Below the pieces are notes generated by a model. It made no database searches, was not told the origin of the DNA, and was given only the letters and a program-made list of their open reading frames with translations. A stretch of 64,000 bases of DNA, taken from NCBI RefSeq assembly GCF_030124145.1, contig NZ_JASKMS010000001.1, positions 124,001-188,000 of the forward strand, in the 5' to 3' direction. Source of the DNA: Streptomyces sp. 378. GTDB taxonomy: Bacteria > Actinomycetota > Actinomycetes > Streptomycetales > Streptomycetaceae. The position numbers and the translations under genes were made by a program. Below, piece by piece: positions 57,977 to 64,000 of the stretch (within the stretch, counting starts at the first letter, position 1; each line of letters opens with the position of its first letter).

Positions 57977-58318
57977 TCAGTCGGTGGCCGCAACCGCTTC
58001 CTCGACCGAGGTGTGAATCGGGAACACCTTGGTCAGGCCGGTGATACGGAAGATCTTCAAAATGCGCTCCTGGTTGCAGACCAGGCGCAGGGAGCCCTCA
58101 TGGGCCCGCACACGCTTCAGGCCGCCGACCAGCACGCCGAGCCCGGTGGAGTCGAGGAAATCCACGCCCTCCATGTCGACGACAAGGTGGAAACTGCCGT
58201 CGTTCACCAGCTCGACCAACTGCTCGCGCAGCTTGGGCGCGGTATATACGTCGATTTCGCCACCGACCCTGACGATCGTGCGATCGCCCATGGTTTCGGT
58301 CGACAGGGACAGGTCCAC
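57977..58318 (-). CDS. bldG: Anti-anti-sigma factor BldG
   Basis: 113 residues from GTG 58318, preceded by GGAGGAT. STAS domain with [40 protein letters not shown] (phosphorylated Ser57) and [20 protein letters not shown]. It releases developmental and stress sigma factors when dephosphorylated and is needed for aerial growth and antibiotic production in Streptomyces. Sequence is nearly the same as the known protein throughout. Divergent from the helicase gene. Confidence 0.96.
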   Translation of the reverse strand: MDLSLSTETMGDRTIVRVGGEIDVYTAPKLREQLVELVNDGSFHLVVDMEGVDFLDSTGLGVLVGGLKRVRAHEGSLRLVCNQERILKIFRITGLTKVFPIHTSVEEAVAATD

Positions 58319-58396
58319 GGATCCTCCAGCACCTTGCTATCGAGCGGTCGCCCTAGGGGCATTCGGCTTCAGCCCCTGGACGCTTCGCCAGCCGCG

Positions 58397-60907
58397 ATGG
58401 CATTCAATCACTTACCGGCAGGCGTGCACGACGCCTTGGCTCCATTGTCCGTCACGCCAGTGACACACTCGGTGCCGATGGCCAAGAATCACCGATCCGA
58501 TCGAACCCCGACGGACCCCGCCTCCCGGCCCGCGCCGAGCGCGGTCCTGGACCGGCTCGCGTCCGGCCCGGGCAGGGCTTCGCGCATTACTCATACGGAG
58601 CACTTGCCCCCGCGCGCGGGTCGGCATGCCGTCTGGCCGGACCGGATCCGCGCGGAGGTCGTCGCCGCCGTGCGGGCCGCGGGCATCGAACATCCCTGGG
58701 CCCACCAGGCACGCGCCGCCGAGCACGCCCTGGACGGCGACTCGGTCGTCGTGGCCACCGGCACGGCCTCCGGCAAGTCCCTGGCCTACCTGGTGCCGGT
58801 TCTGTCCACCCTCCTGGAGGGCGCGGAGGCTCCGAACGGCCGCGGCGCGACCACGCTCTACCTGGCTCCGACCAAGGCCCTCGCGGCGGACCAATGCCGC
58901 TCCGTGAAGGAACTTTCACATCCTCTGGGCAATTCGGTACGCGCAGCCGTGTACGACGGCGATACTCCGTTCGAGGAACGCGAGTGGATCCGCCAGTACG
59001 CCAACTACGTCCTGACCAACCCGGACATGCTGCACCGCGGCATCCTGCCCTCCCACCCCCGCTGGTCCTCCTTCCTGAAGTCGCTGAAGTACGTCGTCAT
59101 CGACGAGTGCCACACCTACCGCGGCGTCTTCGGCTCCCACGTCGCCCAGGTGCTGCGCCGCCTGCGCCGCCTGTGCGCCCGCTACGGCGCGTCGCCGGTG
59201 TTCCTGCTGGCCTCCGCGACCGCCGCCGAACCCGCGGTGGCCGCCCGCCGCCTCACCGGCGTGCCGGTGCTGGAGGTGGCCGACGACGCCTCCCCACGCG
59301 GTGAACTGGTGTTCGCCCTGTGGGAACCGCCGCTGACCGAACTGCACGGGGAAAGGGGCGCCCCGGTCCGCCGTACGGCCACCGCCGAGGCCGCCGACCT
59401 GCTGACCGACCTCACCGTGCAGGGTGTGCGCTCGGTGACCTTCGTCCGCTCCCGGCGTGGCGCCGAGCTGATCTCGGTCATCTCCCAGGAGCGTCTGGCC
59501 GAGGTCGACCGGTCGCTCGCCCGGCGTGTCGCGGCGTACCGGGGTGGCTATCTGCCGGAGGAGCGCCGCGCACTCGAACAAGCCCTCCATTCGGGTGAAC
59601 TGCTGGGCCTCGCGGCGACGAACGCCCTCGAACTCGGCATCGACATCTCCGGCCTCGACGCGGTCGTCATCGCCGGCTACCCGGGCACGCGTGCCTCCCT
59701 GTGGCAGCAGGCGGGCCGGGCCGGACGGTCCGGGCAGGGGGCGCTGGCCGTTCTGGTCGCCCGTGACGACCCGCTGGACACCTTCCTCGTCCACCACCCC
59801 GAGGCCCTGTTCGACCAGCCTGTCGAATCGACCGTCCTCGACCCCGACAATCCCTACGTGCTGGCCCCGCACCTGTGCGCCGCGGCCGCGGAGCTGCCCC
59901 TGACGGACGAGGACCTCGACCTGTTCGGCCCCGCCAGCGAGGGCCTGCTGCCCCAGCTGGAGGCCGCGAAGCTGCTGCGCCGCCGCACCAAGGCCTGGCA
60001 CTGGACCCGCCGGGAGCGCGCCGCCGACCTGACGGACATCCGCGGCGAGGGCGGACGCCCGGTCCAGGTCGTCGAGACCGGCACCGGCCGGCTGCTCGGC
60101 ACGGTGGACGCCGGCGCCGCGCACTCGACAGTGCACGAGGGGGCGGTCCATCTCCACCAGGGCCGTTCCTACCTGGTGCGGTCGCTGGATCTGGAGGACT
60201 CCGTCGCCCTCGTCGAGGAGGCCGCCCCGCCCTACTCCACGGTCGCCCGGGACACGACGTCGATCTCCGTCCTGGAGACGGACGTCGAGATCCCCTGGGG
60301 TGACGGCCGCCTCTGCTACGGCTCCGTCGAGGTCACCAACCAGGTCGTCTCCTTCCTGCGCAGACGGCTCATCACCGGCGAAGTGCTCGGCGAGACCAAA
60401 CTCGACCTCCCTCCCCGTACGCTGCGCACCCGCGCCGTGTGGTGGACCGTCACCGAGGACCAGCTGGACCGGGCGCGGATCAACCCGGAGATCCTCGGCG
60501 GCTCCCTGCACGCCGCCGAGCACGCGTCGATCGGGCTGCTGCCCCTCTTCGCGACCTGCGACCGCTGGGACATCGGCGGCGTGTCGATCCCGCTCCACCC
60601 CGACACGCTCCTGCCCACGGTCTTCGTCTACGACGGCCATCCGGGCGGCGCGGGCTTCTCGGAGCGCGCCTTCCGCACCGCCCGCACCTGGCTGTCCGCC
60701 ACCCGCCAGGCCATCGGCTCCTGCGAGTGCGAGGCCGGCTGTCCGTCCTGCATCCAGTCCCCCAAGTGCGGCAACGGCAACGATCCGCTGCACAAGAGGG
60801 GGGCGGTGCGCCTCCTCACGGTGCTGCTGGAGGGGGCTCCCGAGGAGAAGGAGGGCGCTGCGCAGGAGACGGAGACGGCGGACGGGGCAGCTGAGCAGCC
60901 GACGTGA
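58397..60907 (+). CDS. DEAD/DEAH-box helicase with DUF1998 zinc domain (MrfA/Hrq1-like)
   Basis: 836 residues from ATG 58397; the open frame extends further upstream through bldG antisense and is not used. Walker A VVATGTASGKSLAYLVPVL, DEAH box VVIDECHTYRG, motif III LLASATAAEP, and motif VI QQAGRAGRSGQGALAVLV. Ends in the DUF1998 cysteine cluster CECEAGCPSCIQSPKCGN. Homologues unwind DNA 3'-5' in repair of mitomycin-type damage. The 3' end overlaps the convergent TadE-like gene by 92 bases. Confidence 0.95.
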   Translation: MAFNHLPAGVHDALAPLSVTPVTHSVPMAKNHRSDRTPTDPASRPAPSAVLDRLASGPGRASRITHTEHLPPRAGRHAVWPDRIRAEVVAAVRAAGIEHPWAHQARAAEHALDGDSVVVATGTASGKSLAYLVPVLSTLLEGAEAPNGRGATTLYLAPTKALAADQCRSVKELSHPLGNSVRAAVYDGDTPFEEREWIRQYANYVLTNPDMLHRGILPSHPRWSSFLKSLKYVVIDECHTYRGVFGSHVAQVLRRLRRLCARYGASPVFLLASATAAEPAVAARRLTGVPVLEVADDASPRGELVFALWEPPLTELHGERGAPVRRTATAEAADLLTDLTVQGVRSVTFVRSRRGAELISVISQERLAEVDRSLARRVAAYRGGYLPEERRALEQALHSGELLGLAATNALELGIDISGLDAVVIAGYPGTRASLWQQAGRAGRSGQGALAVLVARDDPLDTFLVHHPEALFDQPVESTVLDPDNPYVLAPHLCAAAAELPLTDEDLDLFGPASEGLLPQLEAAKLLRRRTKAWHWTRRERAADLTDIRGEGGRPVQVVETGTGRLLGTVDAGAAHSTVHEGAVHLHQGRSYLVRSLDLEDSVALVEEAAPPYSTVARDTTSISVLETDVEIPWGDGRLCYGSVEVTNQVVSFLRRRLITGEVLGETKLDLPPRTLRTRAVWWTVTEDQLDRARINPEILGGSLHAAEHASIGLLPLFATCDRWDIGGVSIPLHPDTLLPTVFVYDGHPGGAGFSERAFRTARTWLSATRQAIGSCECEAGCPSCIQSPKCGNGNDPLHKRGAVRLLTVLLEGAPEEKEGAAQETETADGAAEQPT

Positions 60908-61307
60908 GGTCCGGCAGGGCCGTCGCAGGCCCCGCCCGCGCCCTGACCTCCGCCGTGAACGGCCCCCGTCCCGACGCCGCCGTGACGTCCGAGATCTGTC
61001 CGGTGACCTCGCACCGCACCAACCGCACGCCCTGTGCCCGGGCCACCCGGCCGGCCCGGGCACAGGCAACCGCACCGCCCTCGGCCCAGTGATCCGCTGC
61101 GGCGAGCGCCGCGAGATCCGCACCGCCCGCCGCACGATGCCGGATCACGACGGCCTGGCCGAGCGCGAGGACCACACCGAACACCACGCACAGGACGGCG
61201 ACGGCCCCCACGCTCCAGACGGTGGCGGACCCGCGGTCAGACCCGGCGCGCCGGCCCATGGCCGCCGCCCTCAGGCCGGATCCGGCCCTCGCCCGACGGC
61301 GCCTCAC
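60816..61307 (-). CDS. Rv3654c-like TadE-associated membrane protein
   Basis: 163 residues from ATG 61307, overlapping the TadE stop by 4 bases. Starts with a basic segment, then DRGSATVWSVGAVAVLCVVF as the membrane anchor and RHRAAGGADLAALAAADHWA, the pattern of the helicase/TadE-like family of actinobacteria. The C-terminal 30 residues are Pro/Ser-rich and are encoded antisense to the helicase 3' end, so the real stop may be less certain. Part of the Tad pilus operon. Confidence 0.8.
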   Translation of the reverse strand: MRRRRARAGSGLRAAAMGRRAGSDRGSATVWSVGAVAVLCVVFGVVLALGQAVVIRHRAAGGADLAALAAADHWAEGGAVACARAGRVARAQGVRLVRCEVTGQISDVTAASGRGPFTAEVRARAGPATALPDLTSAAQLPRPPSPSPAQRPPSPREPPPAAP

Positions 61308-61663
61308 GTGCCCACCGCCTCCTCCACCGACGCCACGGCCTCCTCGCGCACGGTGAAGGACAGACCACGCAGCACCGGCGGCTCGGCCACGACGACCACC
61401 CGGACCTGCTCCGCGTCCCGGCTGACGGTCACCTTCGCACCGGGCGGCGCCGCCTCACGGGTCAGCTTCACGACCGCGCCGGGCGGGTCCTGGCGGGCCG
61501 CCGCACGCGCTCCCGTCCGCGCCGCGTCCACACACTGGATCTGCGCGGCCACGGCCAGCAGCCCCCACACCAGGGCCATCGCGAACATCACCAGCACGGG
61601 CAGCACCACGGCCGACTCCGCCGTGACGAACCCCCGGTCGGCGCCCCGCTCACATTCGCGCAT
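61304..61663 (-). CDS. TadE family pilus-assembly protein
   Basis: 119 residues from ATG 61663. DRGFVTAESAVVLPVLVMFA is the TadE pilin-like N-terminal membrane helix with the conserved Glu; QCVDAARTGARAAARQD follows. A short beta-rich domain completes it. Minor pilin in Flp/Tad systems. Overlaps its neighbours on both sides. Confidence 0.88.
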   Translation of the reverse strand: MRECERGADRGFVTAESAVVLPVLVMFAMALVWGLLAVAAQIQCVDAARTGARAAARQDPPGAVVKLTREAAPPGAKVTVSRDAEQVRVVVVAEPPVLRGLSFTVREEAVASVEEAVGT

Positions 61664-61859
61664 TGAGGGCTCCCTTCACGATGGCTTGCAGCTCCGCGCT
61701 GACCGGCCCGCTCGTGACGACCTTGTACAGCACCACCGCGAACGCCACCGCGGCGATGATTCCCATCGCGTACTCGGAGGTGACCATCCCCCTGTCGCTC
61801 CGCGCCGTGCGCATCCCGCTCACCAGGACACGCAGCCGTGCCCGTACCACCTGATACAT
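61650..61859 (-). CDS. DUF4244 small pilin-like protein
   Basis: 69 residues from ATG 61859, with GGGGGTTGAG upstream; a longer start at 61940 would overlap the TadC gene further and is less likely. DRGMVTSEYAMGIIAAVAFA followed by VVLYKVVTSG is the Flp-pilin-like hydrophobic core with Glu at position 5 of the segment, the DUF4244 signature. The likely major pilin subunit of this actinobacterial Tad locus. Confidence 0.88.
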   Translation of the reverse strand: MYQVVRARLRVLVSGMRTARSDRGMVTSEYAMGIIAAVAFAVVLYKVVTSGPVSAELQAIVKGALNARM

Positions 61860-61929
61860 CTCAACCCCCGTGGGAAAGAGTCCGAACTTCTGCTTTTTGC
61901 CGCTCACTTGCTTCCGGTCCGTCTTCGCG

Positions 61930-62721
61930 TCATCCACCACCCCCTGCGAGCACCCCGCCCGCGAGCCCGATCACCACGGGCAGCACGCCGACCGCGATGA
62001 ACGCGGGCAGGAAGCACAGCCCGACCGGCGCACTGACCATCACGCCCGCCCGGCGGGCCCTGACCGTCGCGGCGCGGCCCCAGTCGGCACGGGCCTCTGC
62101 GGCGAGCCGTGCGACCGGCACGGCGGCGGGCAGCCCGGACACATCGGCCCGTTCCAGCAGCGCGGCCAGGGCTCCGGCGCCCGGGAGGGCCCCCAACCTC
62201 CGCCAGGCCGCACCCGGTTCCCCACCCAGCCGCACCTCCGCCGCACCCCGTGCGAGGGCGTCGCCGACGGGGCCGCCGAGGGCCTCGCCCACCGCCTGCG
62301 CCGCGATCACCGGGCCGGCACCCGCCGCGATGCAGGCCGCCAGCAGGTCGGCGGCGAGGGGCAGTTGCCGCGCCGCCTCGGCGAGGTCGGATGTGCGCGG
62401 ATCCGCGCCGACCGTCTCCCGCCTCAGCCGCCACCGCCACACACCCACCGCGCCTGCCAGCCCCACGGCGACCCCGGCCAGACCCCCGACCAGCGCCCAT
62501 CCGGCGCACGCCACGCCCGCCGGGGGCAACCAGGCCCGGGCAATCCCGTCCAGGGCCAGGCGTGGAACAGGCGCCGGCACCTCCCGGGCCCTCACCAGGC
62601 CGGCCAGTCGCCGACGCGTCCTCCGGCGACGCCGGGACGTGATCAGCCACCGCGCCGACCCTGCGCAGACCGCCACGATCCCCACGGCCACCCCCAGCCT
62701 GTGGACAACTTCTGTGCTCAT
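61930..62721 (-). CDS. Type II secretion F-family protein (TadC-like)
   Basis: 263 residues from ATG 62721, overlapping the TadB stop by 4 bases. T2SSF domain: RQLPLAADLLAACIAAGAGP, GAAWRRLGALPGAGALAALL, ARLAAEARADWGRAATVRAR, flanked by hydrophobic segments at both ends (VGLCFLPAFIAVGVLPVVIG). Inner-membrane platform of the Tad machine. Confidence 0.9.
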   Translation of the reverse strand: MSTEVVHRLGVAVGIVAVCAGSARWLITSRRRRRTRRRLAGLVRAREVPAPVPRLALDGIARAWLPPAGVACAGWALVGGLAGVAVGLAGAVGVWRWRLRRETVGADPRTSDLAEAARQLPLAADLLAACIAAGAGPVIAAQAVGEALGGPVGDALARGAAEVRLGGEPGAAWRRLGALPGAGALAALLERADVSGLPAAVPVARLAAEARADWGRAATVRARRAGVMVSAPVGLCFLPAFIAVGVLPVVIGLAGGVLAGGGG

Positions 62722-63572
62722 GCCGCTCCCTCCGCGCTCCGTACGATCCGCCCCACCCACCACAGCCCCAGGCCCTCCATCACCCCGCCGGTCGCCAGGC
62801 AGCCCAGCCCCGCCCCCGTGTGCAGCAGGACGTGGAGGGGATCGGCGCCCAGCGCGGTGCCGATGGCGAGGCCCAGGGCCGGCAGCCCGGCGAGCATCAC
62901 CGCCGTGGCCCGAGCACCCGCCAACTGGGCACGCAGGTCGGACCGTTGATCCCGCTCGGCGCGCAGGGCGGCGGCGAGCCGGTCGAGTCCGGCCGCAAGT
63001 CCCGCGCCCTGGTCCACGGCGACCCGCCAGCACGCCGCCAGGCCAAGCAGCCCCTCGGCACCCGGTTGCCGTGCCGCCGTCGCGAGCGCGTCCGGCACAT
63101 CACCGCCGAACCGCGCCGCCGCCAGCACCGTCACCTGAGCGTCGGCGAGTCCGTAGCAGTCCCGCGCGGCCCGCAACAACGCCTCGCCCGGCTGGCGTCC
63201 GGCCCGCACCTCCCCGGCGAGCGTGCCGCACAGGGCGATCACCGCGTCGGCCCGCTGTTCCCGGTCCCGCCGCGCCCCGCCGGCCAGCCGGGCCCGCCTC
63301 AGCAGCGGCACCCCGGCCGCCCCCAGGACGACCGGCAGCACCGACGCCCCCGGCACCGCCAGCACCAGCCCGGCCACCGCCGACCACCACTCGGCTCCCA
63401 GCCTCCCGCGGAGGCGCCGCAGCCCACCGGTCAGCCGCCGCCACCCAGCCGGTCCCTGCGCGACGGCCCCGCCACCCGCGAGCAGCAACCGTGCCCGCCG
63501 CGCCGCCTCCTCCCGCTCGGCCAACAGCCACACGGCCGCCCCCATGCACACCACCGCCGCACCCGTCGACAT
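62718..63572 (-). CDS. Type II secretion F-family protein (TadB-like)
   Basis: 284 residues from ATG 63572, 1 base past the TadA stop; a GTG six codons upstream is an alternative. T2SSF signature: ADAVIALCGTLAGEVRAGRQ, GEALLRAARDCYGLADAQVT, GLAACWRVAVDQGAGLAAGL, QRSDLRAQLAGARATAVMLA, and C-terminal hydrophobic segments. Partner of the TadC-like protein. Confidence 0.9.
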   Translation of the reverse strand: MSTGAAVVCMGAAVWLLAEREEAARRARLLLAGGGAVAQGPAGWRRLTGGLRRLRGRLGAEWWSAVAGLVLAVPGASVLPVVLGAAGVPLLRRARLAGGARRDREQRADAVIALCGTLAGEVRAGRQPGEALLRAARDCYGLADAQVTVLAAARFGGDVPDALATAARQPGAEGLLGLAACWRVAVDQGAGLAAGLDRLAAALRAERDQRSDLRAQLAGARATAVMLAGLPALGLAIGTALGADPLHVLLHTGAGLGCLATGGVMEGLGLWWVGRIVRSAEGAA

Positions 63573-63573
63573 C

Positions 63574-64000
63574 TCAGGCACCCCCGTCACGACCGGCCCC
63601 CTCCACCGCGGCCTCGTCCGGCCTGCTCCCGCTCGCCTCACCCCGAAGAAGCCCCCGCAGCCGCTCCCAACCCCGCTCCCGCACGAACGCCTGCGCTCCC
63701 CACCGCAGGGCCGGCACTGTCCGCACCAGCCCCGACGGGTCCCGCTCCAGCACGTGCACCTCGGCGATCCGTCGCCGCCCGGAGCGGTCGCGCACCAGAT
63801 GCAGCACCACGGAGAGCGCGGCCGCCAATTGGCTGTGCAGCGCGGCCCGGTCGAGTCCGGCGGCCGTGCCGAGCGCCTCCAGCCGGGCCGGTACATCGGC
63901 GGCGGCGTTGGCGTGCACGGTCCCGCAGCCGCCCTCGTGGCCGGTGTTCAACGCGGCCAGCAGATGCACCACTTCGGGTCCGCGCACCTCACCCACGACC
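63574..64000 (-). CDS. tadA: TadA/CpaF-type secretion ATPase (3' part; 5' end beyond window)
   Basis: Minus-strand frame open to the window edge. VVGEVRGPEVVHLLAALNTG followed by HEGGCGTVHANAAADVPARL is the Walker B and His-box region of type II/IV secretion ATPases. The tail (RRIAEVHVLERDPSGLVRTV, and an Arg/Gly-rich C-terminus) matches actinobacterial TadA. Powers pilus assembly. Upstream genes of the locus lie outside the window. Confidence 0.92.
   Translation of the reverse strand, partial: VVGEVRGPEVVHLLAALNTGHEGGCGTVHANAAADVPARLEALGTAAGLDRAALHSQLAAALSVVLHLVRDRSGRRRIAEVHVLERDPSGLVRTVPALRWGAQAFVRERGWERLRGLLRGEASGSRPDEAAVEGAGRDGGA

Noticed and set aside
57413..58396. N-terminal extension of the helicase frame
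   Set aside because: Covers bldG and its partner in antisense; similarity to helicases begins only after the ATG at 58397.
1..64000. CRISPR arrays, rRNA genes, insertion sequences with transposase
   Set aside because: No regularly spaced short repeats with unique spacers, no rRNA signatures and no transposase motifs were found on either strand.

Overview
The window is chromosomal DNA from a Streptomyces-type actinomycete. It is very GC-rich with strongly GC-biased third codon positions, and it carries bldG, a Zur-type set of duplicate ribosomal protein genes, a Tad pilus locus, a TTG-started topA and a dTMP kinase fused to a membrane domain.

Layout. (1) 1-10995, core chromosome: zinc-responsive ribosomal protein paralogues (rpsR, rpmE, rpmG, frameshifted rpmB, rpsN) with a CobW-type GTPase, two lipoproteins, a DUF2786 gene diverging from a Clp-N/HTH gene across a clear palindromic operator, a family-A DNA polymerase, a truncated SARP/AfsR remnant, a glycosyltransferase and an AraC/GyrI-type regulator. 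(2) 11004-41837, about 31 kb of accessory DNA stacked beside a single tRNA-Thr(CGU) gene (41840-41913, minus strand). The tRNA 3' end, together with its terminator, is repeated at 11044, 18389, 20656 and 34900, which divides the region into four modules. (3) 41840-64000, core chromosome again: tRNA-Thr, exported peptidase, holB, tmk, topA, a methyltransferase, a lipoprotein, hppA, the bldG/anti-sigma pair, a DUF1998 helicase and the start of a Tad locus running off the right edge.

The accessory modules. Module A (11044-18388) is a tightly coupled six-gene plus-strand operon: radical SAM enzyme, APH-like kinase, FemAB-like transferase, MFS exporter, second FemAB-like transferase, HAD phosphatase. 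Module B (18389-20655) holds a frameshifted excisionase-like gene and a VapBC-type toxin-antitoxin pair. Module C (20656-34899) carries a ten-gene minus-strand operon: three ATP-grasp ligases, a HemN-like radical SAM enzyme, an MFS exporter, a SpeD-type pyruvoyl decarboxylase, a tryptophan-dioxygenase-superfamily protein with a long N-terminal extension, an O-methyltransferase, a YtcJ-like amidohydrolase and a JmjC-like oxygenase. A divergent AlkZ-like gene beside it is a candidate self-resistance gene. Module D (34900-41837) has a second VapBC pair, two degenerate genes and two large uncharacterised proteins. No intact integrase is visible, so the modules look like cis-mobilisable or decaying integrative elements that accreted at one tRNA.

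The two operons in modules A and C look like compact, non-NRPS, non-PKS biosynthetic clusters. I cannot match either to a known product, and they are the best candidates here for an undescribed system. Several genes carry single-base frameshifts (rpmB, the excisionase, a UPF0158 gene, a 2OG-oxygenase remnant, a fragment near 11.3 kb). In the accessory modules this fits decay; in rpmB a sequencing error is also possible.
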